A DNA stretch of 64,000 nucleotides from Treponemataceae bacterium (GTDB lineage Bacteria; Spirochaetota; Spirochaetia; Treponematales; Treponemataceae): positions 58,430-122,429 of the forward strand of contig JAKSTR010000001.1 in the NCBI GenBank assembly GCA_024402495.1, given 5' to 3'. Numbering within the stretch: the first letter of the stretch is position 1; every line of letters begins with the position of its first letter. The notes under the pieces are model-generated. The model worked only from the letters and a program-made list of their open reading frames with translations, did not search any database and had not been told where the DNA came from. This document shows, one piece after another, positions 33,754-42,458 of this stretch. The translations under genes and the position numbers were made by a program.

Positions 33754-35073
33754 ATGCAGACACTTTTTTACAATGTACGGCTTGTAGACGCTTTCTGCGA
33801 TACAGACGGCGCGGTTTTAGTTGAAAACGGTTTTATTTCTGATATTTTCTGGGGGCACATTAAGCCTGCTTCTATTTTTTCTTCTAAAGAAGGCGAACAA
33901 ATGCTGTGCATTGACGGCAAGGGGCTGGCTTTGATGCCGGCTTTTGTTGACATGCACGCCCACTTCAGGTATCCGGGCTTGCCGCAAAAAGAGGAACTTG
34001 ATACAGCCCTGCGCGCGGCTGCCGCCGGCGGTTTTGGTACGCTGCTTTTAATGCCCAATACAAAACCTGTTGTTTCTTCGCCTGAGCAGGCAAAAAAAGT
34101 TCAGCTTGATGCGCAAAAACACAATCTTGCAGATGTCATTCAAACTTTAAGCATTACGGGCGATTTTGGCGGTGAAGATACCAGTCATCTGGATAATCTG
34201 GACTGCACGCAGTTTCCGGTTGTAAGCGAAGACGGTTTTGACGTTGAAGCGGCAAGCGTAATGTTTGAAGCGATGAAAAAATGCGCAAAAAATAACATTA
34301 TCGTTTCGTGCCACTGCGAAGACGTAAGTTTGGCAAAGGCTGCAAAGGTGCCGCGCAAAGCCGCTATAGAAATTAAGCAAAGCGACGCACCTGACCAGGA
34401 AGAAATTAAAAAAAATATGGCAGAAGCAGAACGGCTTTTGGCGCTTGCCGAAGACCTTGCAACAACGCGCAATCTTGCCCTTGCCGAAGCGGCGGATTGC
34501 AATATTCATATTACCCATTGCAGTACGGCGAATTCTTTAGCCGCAGTTGCCGCCGCAAAAACGAAGCGCAACAGCAAAGTCAGCTGCGACGTTACGCCGC
34601 ACCATATTTATCTGTCAGATAAAGTGAAAGAATTTGTAAATCCGCCAATCCGCAGCGAAGCCGACCGGCTGGCGCTTATTGCAGGCATAAAAAACGGTAC
34701 GGTTGATATGATTGGAACAGACCACGCGCCGCACACCTTGCAGGAAAAGGCAGACGGTGCCTGCGGCTTTACCGGGCTTGAAACGGCTTTTGCAGTCTGC
34801 TATCAGGCTTTGGTATTAAGCGGCGCAATTTCGTTAAGTGAACTTTCGGCGCTGATGTCGGCAAATCCGGCAAAACGTCTTGGGGTAAACTGCGGTATTT
34901 TGCGTCCTGGGCGGCAGGCAAACTTTGTACTGATAGATTTGCAGGAAAAATGGACGGTTGATTCTACCAAGTTTTTTTCCAAGGGCAAATATTCGCCATA
35001 TAACGGAGAATCCTTTCAGGGAAAAATCATGCAAACTTACCGCCGCGGCAAGCTGATTTACAACGCAGAATAA
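33754..35073 (+). CDS. pyrC: Dihydroorotase
   Basis: This 439-residue amidohydrolase closes carbamoyl aspartate to dihydroorotate. Metal ligands are seen in DMHAHFRYPG (H-x-H), CHCEDV, HITHCST and GTDHAPHT. The length fits the type I, PyrC/AllB-like class. AAGGCGG precedes the ATG. It is third in pyrB-pyrI-pyrC. The loop SDKVKEFVNPPIR, the catalytic-loop region, is normal. Confidence 0.93.
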   Translation: MQTLFYNVRLVDAFCDTDGAVLVENGFISDIFWGHIKPASIFSSKEGEQMLCIDGKGLALMPAFVDMHAHFRYPGLPQKEELDTALRAAAAGGFGTLLLMPNTKPVVSSPEQAKKVQLDAQKHNLADVIQTLSITGDFGGEDTSHLDNLDCTQFPVVSEDGFDVEAASVMFEAMKKCAKNNIIVSCHCEDVSLAKAAKVPRKAAIEIKQSDAPDQEEIKKNMAEAERLLALAEDLATTRNLALAEAADCNIHITHCSTANSLAAVAAAKTKRNSKVSCDVTPHHIYLSDKVKEFVNPPIRSEADRLALIAGIKNGTVDMIGTDHAPHTLQEKADGACGFTGLETAFAVCYQALVLSGAISLSELSALMSANPAKRLGVNCGILRPGRQANFVLIDLQEKWTVDSTKFFSKGKYSPYNGESFQGKIMQTYRRGKLIYNAE

Positions 35074-35109
35074 TATGCGGTTTTACAATATATGCATTGA
35101 CTAGAAGAT

Positions 35110-35139
35110 AAAAGCACCCAGACCGGGTGCTTTTGTTTT
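35110..35139 (+). terminator. Terminator of pyrB-pyrI-pyrC
   Basis: AAAAGCACCC-AGACC-GGGTGCTTTT followed by GTTTT. Confidence 0.8.
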
Positions 35140-35162
35140 ATTTAGCCCAAATGGCGAGTTTT

Positions 35163-35434
35163 CGTCATGCTGAACTTGGTTCAGCATCCGATTTGTTAAT
35201 AAAAACAGATTCCGAAACGAGTTCGGAATGACAAATTTTCTACAAATGCATAAAGCACATTCAAACTTTTATAAAAATAGTCGCGGTTTTTTGCACAGAC
35301 AAAAACTGGAGGCTTTTGCCGACACCAAACTATAGTTAGAGACAAAGCAAACAGTAAAAGCACGTCATGCTGAACTTGGTTCAGCATCCGATTTGTTATA
35401 AAAAACAGATTCCGAAACGAGTTCGGAATGACAA
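35163..35434. repeat. Composite dispersed repeat bounded by 72-bp direct repeats (copy 2)
   Basis: A ~72-bp unit occurs at 35163-35235 and again at 35363-35434, exactly 200 bp apart. It comprises CGTCATGCTGAAC-TTG-GTTCAGCATCC, ATTTGTTA, and the hairpin ATTCCGAA-ACGAG-TTCGGAAT with GACAAA. Between them lies DNA like 11456-11587, ending in GGCTTTTGC ... AGTAAAAGC. The stretch from 35435 to 35607 holds a further weak hairpin (ACGGCGA ... TCGCCGT) but no gene. Confidence 0.75.
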
Positions 35435-35607
35435 AAACTCGAAGTTTAGACTATTGGAATATCTTTTTGGCATTAAAAACGATAAAAACGAGACACGGCG
35501 AGACACCACAGTTTGCGCCGTCGCCGTTTTCAATTTTTTTTTTACCGAATACAAAAATAAAAAACCGCACATTTTGTACGGTTCAGACTTGCTTTAAAAA
35601 TAAAAAA

Positions 35608-35729
35608 TCCTTTTTGAAGAGCTCAGGTACACTACGGCACAAGAATCATCTTCCTGTTGCTGCTTTCTTCCGAACCTGACAAAGTCCAGAAGCGATTCCT
35701 TGCATAGGACCTGAACTCATCAAAAAGGA
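35608..35729 (-). ncRNA. ffs: Signal recognition particle small RNA (4.5S)
   Basis: On the - strand the SRP domain IV core reads GTCAGGTTCGGAAGAAAGCA then GCAACAGGAAGATG, closely matching the bacterial 4.5S apical loop bound by Ffh. Flanking strands GAGTTCAGGT and ACCTGAGCTC close the long hairpin. The outermost TCCTTTTTGA with TCAAAAAGGA, followed by T6, doubles as terminator. The length is about 120 nt, the short bacterial form without an Alu domain. It follows three tRNA genes on the same strand. Exact ends are estimated from the pairing. Confidence 0.92.
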
Positions 35730-35773
35730 CTGATAATTTATACAAATGGATTTAATAAGAAAGAAAAGGTTTT

Positions 35774-35846
35774 GAGACTGAGAGGAGTCGAACCTCCGAC
35801 CTTCAGATCCGCAATCTGACGCTCTATCCAACTGAGCTACAATCTC
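35774..35846 (-). tRNA. tRNA-Arg (anticodon GCG)
   Basis: A 73-nt cloverleaf with acceptor GAGATTG/CAGTCTC, D-arm GCTC/GAGC, anticodon stem TCAGA/TCTGA around TTGCGGA, and T-arm GGAGG-TTCGACT-CCTCT. The anticodon is GCG rather than the common ACG, which is normally edited to ICG. CCA is not encoded. Confidence 0.9.
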
Positions 35847-35857
35847 ATTTTTTATCC

Positions 35858-35944
35858 GGAGCAGGGGGGATTCGAACCCCCGATACCCTTTTGGGGTATA
35901 ACTCCTTAGCAGGGAGCCACCTTCGGCCTCTCGGTCACCACTCC
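35858..35944 (-). tRNA. tRNA-Ser (anticodon GCT)
   Basis: An 87-nt class II tRNA with acceptor GGAGTGG and a long variable arm (ATACCC ... GGGTAT). The anticodon loop CTGCTAA gives GCT. CCA is not encoded. Confidence 0.94.
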
Positions 35945-35983
35945 AAAGTATGGCTGAAAAGCTGTTAGCCGTACCCTTTTTAC

Positions 35984-36067
35984 GGAGCAGGGGGGATTCG
36001 AACCCCCGGTACCTTTCGGCACAACGGTTTTCAAGACCGTCACCTTAAACCACTCGGACACCGCTCC
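35984..36067 (-). tRNA. tRNA-Ser (anticodon TGA)
   Basis: A class II tRNA of 84 nt; acceptor GGAGCGG, anticodon stem ACGGT/ACCGT with loop CTTGAAA, and a variable arm including GGTACC. It is first in the - strand cluster Ser-Ser-Arg-ffs. Confidence 0.94.
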
Positions 36068-36080
36068 TTAAGACTCCAAT

Positions 36081-36109
36081 AGAGTAAACAATATTCAGAT
36101 TTTAGTCAA
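36081..36109 (-). promoter_or_regulatory. Promoter of the tRNA-ffs cluster
   Basis: On the - strand TTGACT (36109-36104), 17 bp, TACTCT (36086-36081), 13 bp before tRNA-Ser(TGA). Confidence 0.65.
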
Positions 36110-36182
36110 GAGAAAAACAAAAAAACTTTTATTTTTTTTAGCAATTTTTTTATTCTTCTCTTTTGACCAAGATGCCCAACTT

Positions 36183-36704
36183 TTACACGCATTTATAGTC
36201 AACAAAACTATAAGCCAGCTCGTCCTGATAAAAAGTTTCAGACCGGGCTTCAACCTGCCAGTTGGGCAAAGTTTCTAAATTCGGAAAAAAAGCGTCGGCG
36301 TTTTCAGCGGCAGCTTCAACTTTTGTAACTAAAGCTTTTTGGCAATACGGCAAAAGCTGGCTGTAAATGTTTTCGCCGCCAATAACAAAAAAATCGTCTG
36401 CAGAAAAACCTGCAAAATCTTCGGACTTAATCAGTTCAAGCAAAGCCTCTATGCTTTTGCAAGTATAAAGCCCGGTTGTCTTGCTTTCTTCTTCCGTAAA
36501 GCTTAAAGCTGAAGAAAGTACAATATTTTTTCTGCCTTTTAACGGCTTGCCACCGGGCAAAGATTCCAGGGTTTTGCGCCCCATAATAACCACTTTGCCG
36601 ATTGTAAGCGCCTTAAAACGCTTCAAATCCTGAGAAATTGGAAAAAGCAGCTGACCCTTGCAGCCTATTGCCCAGTTCTTGTCAACATTCACAATAATAT
36701 TCAC
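36183..36704 (-). CDS. folA: Dihydrofolate reductase
   Basis: The 173-residue DHFR reduces dihydrofolate with NADPH. The sequence starts MNIIVNVDKNWAIGCKGQLL, followed by KVVIMGRKTLESLPGGKPL and the later DDFFVIGGENIYSQLLPYC, the usual folate and NADPH motifs. The start lies 2 bp after the thyA stop, so the two are cotranscribed. Together they keep the folate cycle running for dTMP synthesis. Confidence 0.94.
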   Translation of the reverse strand: MNIIVNVDKNWAIGCKGQLLFPISQDLKRFKALTIGKVVIMGRKTLESLPGGKPLKGRKNIVLSSALSFTEEESKTTGLYTCKSIEALLELIKSEDFAGFSADDFFVIGGENIYSQLLPYCQKALVTKVEAAAENADAFFPNLETLPNWQVEARSETFYQDELAYSFVDYKCV

Positions 36705-36706
36705 GT

Positions 36707-37537
36707 TTACACCGCCACTGGAATTTTGTCGTCCAGCTTAAAACCCTGATAATTTTCAAGCGAAAAATCGTCTTTTGTAAAATCGTAAAAATCTTTTTTT
36801 GCAGTATTCAGCTTAAAAACAGGTGCTTCAAGCTGAGGCTGCTGCAAAATTTTTTCTACCAGCGGAATGTGGCGGTCGTAAATATGGGCGTCTGCAATAA
36901 CATGCACAAGTTCGCCGGCTGTAAGACCGGAAACATGGGCAAACAGATGCAGCAGCGCCGCATACTGACAGACATTCCAGTTGTTTGCCACCAGCATATC
37001 CTGACTGCGCTGGTTAAGCACCGCGTTCAGTACGTTGCCGCTTACGTTAAAAGTCATGCTGTAGGCGCATGGATAAAGCTGCATTTCTGCCAAATCCTGA
37101 TGAACGTAAATGTTGGTCATGATGCGGCGCGATGCCGGATTGTTTTTCAAATCAAAAAGCACGCGGTCAACCTGATCAAAATCGCCTTCTTTATAATGGT
37201 GCTTTACCCCAAGCTGATAACCGTAAGCCTTGCCGATTGTGCCGTTTTCATCAGCCCAGGCATCCCAAATATGGCTGCCCAGTTCCGAAACCTTATTCGA
37301 CTTTTTCTGCCAGATCCACAAAATTTCTTCTACGCTGGATTTGAACGCAGTTTTGCGGATTGTAAGCGCCGGAAATTCTTTCTGCAAATCGTAGCGGTTT
37401 ACAATACCGAATTTTTTTACGGTGTGGGCGCTTTTGCCGTCTTCCCATTTCGGACGCACGTCCAGATCCGTGTCCCAAAATCCGTAGTCAATAATCTGGC
37501 GGCAGTTTTCTATAAAAATTTTATCTGCAATGCTCAT
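36707..37537 (-). CDS. thyA: Thymidylate synthase (ThyA), PCA-type active site
   Basis: The 276-residue ThyA methylates dUMP to dTMP. The nucleophile C157 lies in LYPCAYSMTFNV; most ThyA have PCH here, but a PCA form is a recognised variant. RRIMTNIYVHQDL, NQRSQDMLVANNWNVCQYA and ADAHIYDRHIP, the phosphate- and dUMP-binding motifs, are intact. AAAAGGAATTTTA precedes the ATG. It is followed 2 bp later by folA. Because classic ThyA releases dihydrofolate, the adjacent DHFR is expected. Confidence 0.93.
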   Translation of the reverse strand: MSIADKIFIENCRQIIDYGFWDTDLDVRPKWEDGKSAHTVKKFGIVNRYDLQKEFPALTIRKTAFKSSVEEILWIWQKKSNKVSELGSHIWDAWADENGTIGKAYGYQLGVKHHYKEGDFDQVDRVLFDLKNNPASRRIMTNIYVHQDLAEMQLYPCAYSMTFNVSGNVLNAVLNQRSQDMLVANNWNVCQYAALLHLFAHVSGLTAGELVHVIADAHIYDRHIPLVEKILQQPQLEAPVFKLNTAKKDFYDFTKDDFSLENYQGFKLDDKIPVAV

Positions 37538-37695
37538 TAAAATTCCTTTTCAAATTGAAAAATTAAAAGGCTGGCGGTTTTTAAGCGCCCTGCCCCCTTT
37601 ATAAAGAATTTTTATATTCTTCAATAAATTAGGCACTGCCAAAACCAAAATAATTTTAACAGTGCCCGTATTTTATAGCAGAAAATAAACAAAAA

Positions 37696-39414
37696 CTAAA
37701 CCGTTGCCAAAATTGTTTTTACGTCGGTGCGAAGCGGCACGCTGAAAACAGGCTCGCCTGCGGCATCGGTGCGGTAAAGCTCATGCAGGCGCTGGGCGTA
37801 AGCCGGGCTTTTGGGGCTTGTAAGCCACCAGTCCAGCACGTAAAGAATCTGCGAAATTGCCAGAATAAGGTTTGCGTTGTTTGCGCCGCCTTCGGCACGT
37901 TTTTTAAGAACCGCGCTTAAGCGCTTTGAACACGGATTTTCGATAGAAAAATCAAAAGGTTCCCAGGCATTTTTCATGCCAATCACGTCGTTTTGCATGG
38001 CAACGCCGCCGTTTCTGGACGCGCTTGCAATATTGTCCGAAAGCCAGCCGAAATAGCGGCTGAGCCTTGCAATTTTTTTATAAGCCGGCTGCACGCCAAA
38101 AGCCGAAGCGTCGTTTACAATCATTCCTTCTTCGTATTTCAGGTGCGGAAAAAATTCAGTTTTTTGCATTTTTACAATGCCCGAAATGGTTTTGATGGCG
38201 ATTGGCGTTGTTTTAAAATTAGGCTGGCTGTAAACCCGGTTAACGTAATCTGTCAGCGAATACGCGTATTCTTTGTCGAATATGTTCATGCGGATTAAAT
38301 ACCAGTCGCTTATCATGCGTTCAATTTCGTTTACGGAAAGCTTGTCCGGCGCGTTGCTGTCGGTATCGGTAAACTTTATTTTGCTGCAGCCCGGAAGCAA
38401 GTCTTCAATTATCTGAAGCAGAATTACTACGACCTGCATTGGGTTTTGTGGCGAAAGAAGCGCAACGCCTTCGCTGAATTTAAAAAGCGGCTGGTAATAC
38501 GGAAACAAATCGACGAAATTTTCAATTTCTTTCCAGCCTGCCTGCGGAAAAAGCGTATCAAGGAACTTCAATCCCATCAAAGTCTGGGCTTCAATCTGTC
38601 TTTGGGCGGCGGCATAGGCGCTGGTTCTAGGCGGTTCGTCCAGCGGCGAATTTTCGTCAATCGGGGTAAATTCGCCGGGCAGAATAATGTCCGTTTTTTG
38701 CAGGAACAGAAATGCCAGAATCCGCTGAATGTTGTCGTCCAGAAATTCCTGCATAGGCACGCAGTAGGAAGAAATAATGCGCATCAAAAGCGGAAAAAGT
38801 TCTTTTACCGTATGCTTTAAGTGCCACGACCATTCAATTTTTGCTTCGTCCATAACACGCTGAAGGGCTGTCAGCGGAACGTTCACTTTGTCTTTTACAT
38901 CTTCAAAGGTTTTGTCCAGAATCTGGTTAAAGTTAACTTCGCCCAAAAACAAAAGCTGCAAAAGCGGGCGGTACATTACGCAGACAAAAGGTATGGCGTT
39001 TTCCACCGTGATGTTTTTTATGTTTTGCTGCATTTTATCAAGCAGATCGTTTGCTCCAACCGCATCCCAGTTCAAAACCGCGCCAAGCATGCGCACCTGA
39101 ATATGCGCGCTTTTACCGAGCCGGTGCTGGTAATAAAGCGGAAGGGAACCTGCAAAACGCTTTATGGCACTTACGAATTTTGTAGCGTGAATAACCTGTT
39201 CGTTCAGATTGTTTATGATGAAACTTTCTTCAATTACGTCGGGGTCAACATTTTTCAATAATGATAATTTATTTCTGCCGCCGTTTATGCCGGTTTCGGC
39301 AAAAAGCTTGTCAAAATTACTTCGTTCTTCGTTATCCACCGCCGGCAAATGCACCGGCAGACGAGAAATCATTTCGGCTAAGCGTACATTCTGGTTAACT
39401 TTTACATCACTCAT
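37696..39414 (-). CDS. Large cytoplasmic protein of unknown function
   Basis: This 572-residue protein has no signal peptide or membrane helix. It appears almost wholly alpha-helical, with a region (~50-330) rich in Leu/Ile/Phe heptads, and more basic helical segments near the end (SKRLSAVLKKRAEGG). No catalytic motif is visible. It resembles only conserved spirochaete proteins in my memory, with no assigned role. It is monocistronic. The 147-bp gap upstream contains two direct TGGCACAG repeats 21 bp apart at 39488 and 39509. Confidence 0.8.
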   Translation of the reverse strand: MSDVKVNQNVRLAEMISRLPVHLPAVDNEERSNFDKLFAETGINGGRNKLSLLKNVDPDVIEESFIINNLNEQVIHATKFVSAIKRFAGSLPLYYQHRLGKSAHIQVRMLGAVLNWDAVGANDLLDKMQQNIKNITVENAIPFVCVMYRPLLQLLFLGEVNFNQILDKTFEDVKDKVNVPLTALQRVMDEAKIEWSWHLKHTVKELFPLLMRIISSYCVPMQEFLDDNIQRILAFLFLQKTDIILPGEFTPIDENSPLDEPPRTSAYAAAQRQIEAQTLMGLKFLDTLFPQAGWKEIENFVDLFPYYQPLFKFSEGVALLSPQNPMQVVVILLQIIEDLLPGCSKIKFTDTDSNAPDKLSVNEIERMISDWYLIRMNIFDKEYAYSLTDYVNRVYSQPNFKTTPIAIKTISGIVKMQKTEFFPHLKYEEGMIVNDASAFGVQPAYKKIARLSRYFGWLSDNIASASRNGGVAMQNDVIGMKNAWEPFDFSIENPCSKRLSAVLKKRAEGGANNANLILAISQILYVLDWWLTSPKSPAYAQRLHELYRTDAAGEPVFSVPLRTDVKTILATV

Positions 39415-39561
39415 GGATTTGTTTTCCGCCTGAAAAAATGTTAAATAATTTACAAACTACCTAAAGTATCGGCAAAGTTGCGTTTTTGGCACAGTTTGGT
39501 ACAAGCTGGCACAGATTTCTTCTATATTATGTACCGTTTTTGCCGTTTTGTGGTGCAAAAA

Positions 39562-40680
39562 TTAATAGCGCAGGCGAATTGTTTTTCCAACGGCGTAAAA
39601 GTTCTTTAAGTTTACGGCGGTACCGTCGGCAGTTAAAAAAGTGCCGTTTACCGTGCCAAAAACCGTCTGGTAATCCAGATGCAGAAAAATCAGGCTTGCC
39701 TTGCGCCGGGTAATGGCAATCGGCTCAAAGCAAAGGTCTACCATGCTTTCCGTGTCCTGCATAATCCATGTTTTGCCTATGCCGTAAGGCATGGTAATTT
39801 TTACCGGCGGCAGCGGCGTGGGAATGTTTTCAACAAAAAGCATGTTTTCGTTATGCCTGTAATCATCAACCGGGTCAAAATTGGTCTGACCAAAGCGGAA
39901 CGACGTCTGTTTGCCTTCTATAACGCCGGCGCCCGTTACTGCCGTGATATGGCTGCGCAAAGGATAATAGGCACGCCGGATTTCTAAAACCGCGCCGCAG
40001 TCCGTTAAAAAAGGCATGATGTTCTGACCGGCGGCTTTTGCGCCGGAATTTTGCAGATTGTAATGCTGCCCGTTTACCGTTATAAAGCCTGTACACGCGC
40101 CGCACATTTGCACGCTTGCAGAACAGCGGCGGCTGACCAGCGCCGGGGCAACATTTGCAGAACGGGCAAAAGTTTTTTTACCGGTATCAATCTGCAAATT
40201 GGCGCAGAACGAAGGACGAATCTTGTCGCCTTTTATATTGAAAGTTGCGTTGATTTTCTTTTCGGCTTCGTTCCAGCTTATGCGCATATGGCGGCGCTTG
40301 CTGTGGCTGGAACAGGTTGCCCGAACCGTAGATTTTGGCACGATGCGCTTGTGCAGACCCAAAACACGGCGGTATGCATATTTCTTTTTTGTTTCCTTGT
40401 CAAAAAGAATGAATTCAACAAAACCGAAAATCTTGCTGTCAAAAATTTCAATTGTGCCAATATATTTTGAAGTATAAAAAGTAAAAACCAGATTTGCCTT
40501 TATGCGCAAATTGCTGATAAATTTTGGCAGCAGAAAATCGCCATAAGCGTGGTTAATGCCACAAATGTCAAGTTTTTCAAAAGGCTTTGGGTAAAAACCA
40601 AAAGCCGGCTTGCCATTTTGAATGATTGATTCTGGGGTTTTTAAAGCCTGTCGCGTGTACACGCTTTCAATTTTAAGCAA
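39562..40680 (-). CDS. DUF2804 family protein
   Basis: The ~372-residue product fits the DUF2804 pattern: ESIIQNGKPAFGFYPKPFEK, then CGINHAYGDFLLP, and later GKTWIMQDTESMVDLCFEP. The family is beta-rich and of unknown function, often near lipid or membrane genes. A Cys/Ser-rich stretch (VSRRCSASVQMCGACTGF) at about 190-210 looks like a small species-specific insert. The start is uncertain: TTG at 40680 is assumed since no better codon with a ribosome site is visible; GTG at 40662 is possible. No partner gene is evident. Confidence 0.78.
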   Translation of the reverse strand: MLKIESVYTRQALKTPESIIQNGKPAFGFYPKPFEKLDICGINHAYGDFLLPKFISNLRIKANLVFTFYTSKYIGTIEIFDSKIFGFVEFILFDKETKKKYAYRRVLGLHKRIVPKSTVRATCSSHSKRRHMRISWNEAEKKINATFNIKGDKIRPSFCANLQIDTGKKTFARSANVAPALVSRRCSASVQMCGACTGFITVNGQHYNLQNSGAKAAGQNIMPFLTDCGAVLEIRRAYYPLRSHITAVTGAGVIEGKQTSFRFGQTNFDPVDDYRHNENMLFVENIPTPLPPVKITMPYGIGKTWIMQDTESMVDLCFEPIAITRRKASLIFLHLDYQTVFGTVNGTFLTADGTAVNLKNFYAVGKTIRLRY

Positions 40681-40789
40681 AAAAGAAGGCTTTTACAATT
40701 GGCAGTTTTATATATTTTTCTTGCAGATTTAGTTTTTCACTGCTAAAATTTGCCAAAGACTAGCAGATTAACCTTTTTAAGGAGGTATT

Positions 40790-42199
40790 ATGGCACTTTG
40801 TTTTTATTCTCTTGGAGCAGCGGAAGAAGTAACCGGTTCAAAGCACGTTCTTGAAATTGACGGACGACCGATTCTGATAGATTGCGGTGCTTTTCAGGGT
40901 AAGCGCGCCGAAGCCGATAAAAAAAACCGGGAATTTGATCTTGCAGCCGACAAACTGAACGCGGTTGTTTTAACCCACGCCCATTACGACCACTGCGGTT
41001 TGCTGCCGGTTCTTACAAAAAAAGGCTTTAACGGCAACATTTACGCAACCCCGGCAACCCGGGATCTGGCGAACCTTATAATGATGGACAGCGCGCACAT
41101 TCAGGCGCGGGATGCCGAATACTTGCAGAAACAGGCAAAGAAAAAAGGCGAAAAATTCAACTGGCGACCTCTTTACGGCGAAAACGATGTTGTAAAAACC
41201 GCCGACCAGATTGTTACGCTTTCGTACCGGCGCAAAATGTTTATAGACCAGAATGTCGAACTGCAATTTTTTGACGCGGGGCACATTCTGGGTTCTTCTT
41301 TTGCAAATCTTGCCGTTAACGATGGCGGCGAAACCAAAAACATTCTTTTCAGCGGCGATTTGGGACGCAAAAACAAACCGATTATCCGTAATCCGGCGGA
41401 AAACATACCGGCGCCCGACTATATCGTGCTGGAAAGCACTTACGGCAACCGGCTGCACGAACACGTGGAAGAAGCGCTGGATACTTTGGCGGCAATCGTG
41501 CAGCGCATTGAAGAAACCGGAGGAAAACTCATCATTCCTTCTTTTGCAATTGAACGCACGCAGGAACTGATTTACTATTTTCATCTTCTGGTTGACGAAG
41601 GCAGAATTTCTGAAATACCGATTTACGTGGATTCGCCGATGGCGACCAACGCCACAAGTATTTTTCAGGTTCACCCGGAATGCTACGACGAAAAAACGCA
41701 TCAGGCGTTTTTGGATCACCATAAAAACCCGTTTGGCTTTAACGCGCTTTCGTTTGTTTCCAGCGTAGAAGAATCGAAGGCGCTGAACCAGAAAGAAGGC
41801 CCGATGATTATTATAAGCGCCGACGGCATGTGCGAATTTGGGCGTGTCGTGCACCATTTGTACAATAACATTGACGACAGCCGGAACACGGTTTTGCTGG
41901 TTGGCTATATGGCAGAAAATACTTTGGGCAGAAAACTGATGAACCGCGAGCCTGAAGTAAAAATTATGGGCGACTGGATGACCGTGCGCGCAAAAATTGA
42001 AAACATCAACGCATTTTCTGCCCACGCCGACTATAAAGAAACTTTGGAATGGCTGAAAACTATTGATACCAGCAAACTGAAACGGATTTTTCTGGTACAC
42101 GGCGAAAAAGATGCCCAGGCCTTTTTAAAGAAATATTTAGCCGAAAACGGTTTTCCGGACGTAACGATTGCCAGATACGGCGAAAAATACGATTTGTAA
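40790..42199 (+). CDS. Metallo-beta-lactamase/beta-CASP RNase-like protein
   Basis: The 469-residue protein carries the metallo-beta-lactamase motif H63-x-H65-x-D67-H68 (THAHYDHCG), DAGHILGSS, FSGDLGRKNKP, and a beta-CASP domain with VDSPMATNAT, ISADGMCEFGRVVHHL and HAD in AFSAHADYKE. It belongs to the CPSF-73-like group, usually RNA endo- or exonucleases. It is cytoplasmic. AAGGAGG sits ideally before the ATG. The gene stands alone and is followed by a large structured intergenic element. Confidence 0.92.
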   Translation: MALCFYSLGAAEEVTGSKHVLEIDGRPILIDCGAFQGKRAEADKKNREFDLAADKLNAVVLTHAHYDHCGLLPVLTKKGFNGNIYATPATRDLANLIMMDSAHIQARDAEYLQKQAKKKGEKFNWRPLYGENDVVKTADQIVTLSYRRKMFIDQNVELQFFDAGHILGSSFANLAVNDGGETKNILFSGDLGRKNKPIIRNPAENIPAPDYIVLESTYGNRLHEHVEEALDTLAAIVQRIEETGGKLIIPSFAIERTQELIYYFHLLVDEGRISEIPIYVDSPMATNATSIFQVHPECYDEKTHQAFLDHHKNPFGFNALSFVSSVEESKALNQKEGPMIIISADGMCEFGRVVHHLYNNIDDSRNTVLLVGYMAENTLGRKLMNREPEVKIMGDWMTVRAKIENINAFSAHADYKETLEWLKTIDTSKLKRIFLVHGEKDAQAFLKKYLAENGFPDVTIARYGEKYDL

Positions 42200-42254
42200 A
42201 ACTTGGGCAAAAACGCGTACGCGAAAACAGCGCAAAAATACGCATAAATTACAG

Positions 42255-42367
42255 AAGGCAGCCTGAAAAGTAAAAACGCGTTCTGTCCTTAACAGGTTTT
42301 AAGGACAGAACGCCGTATTAGAAGAAATGCTGAAAAAACAGCATGGAAAAACTTTTCGGACTGCCTT
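42255..42367. other. Structured three-stem intergenic element
   Basis: Outer arms AAGGCAGCCTGAAAAGT (42255-42271) and ACTTTTCGGACTGCCTT (42351-42367) pair over 17 bp with one mismatch as RNA. Inside are a perfect 15-bp hairpin, GCGTTCTGTCCTTAA/TTAAGGACAGAACGC (42278-42313), and a 6-bp hairpin ATGCTG/CAGCAT (42327-42344). T-rich DNA follows on the + strand. The whole folds as a three-way junction; it may be a terminator for the gene ending at 42199, a small RNA, or a mobile mini-element. Confidence 0.65.
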
Positions 42368-42424
42368 TATTTTTTATGTTTTTTGCAGAAAATATATTTT
42401 TCAGCAACTTTTCAATTTTTCACT

Positions 42425-42458
42425 TTTACAAAAAAGCGCAAAGCGCTAAAATTGCACG
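42425..42458 (+). promoter_or_regulatory. Predicted leaderless promoter
   Basis: TTTACA (42425-42430), 16 bp, TAAAAT (42447-42452), then 6 nt to the ATG at 42459; no Shine-Dalgarno. Confidence 0.55.

Noticed and set aside
35163..35434. Insertion sequence
   Set aside because: The repeats are non-coding with no transposase or target-site duplication visible.
39484..39530. Sigma-54-like TGGCAC elements (two direct TGGCACAG copies)
   Set aside because: The second half (TTGC at the right spacing) is missing, and no + strand gene starts downstream; the nearest + feature is the 3' end of an opposite gene.
40970..42100. 376-codon - strand frame
   Set aside because: It is the antisense of the beta-CASP gene; composition follows the mirrored codons of that gene, and no ribosome site or domain is seen.
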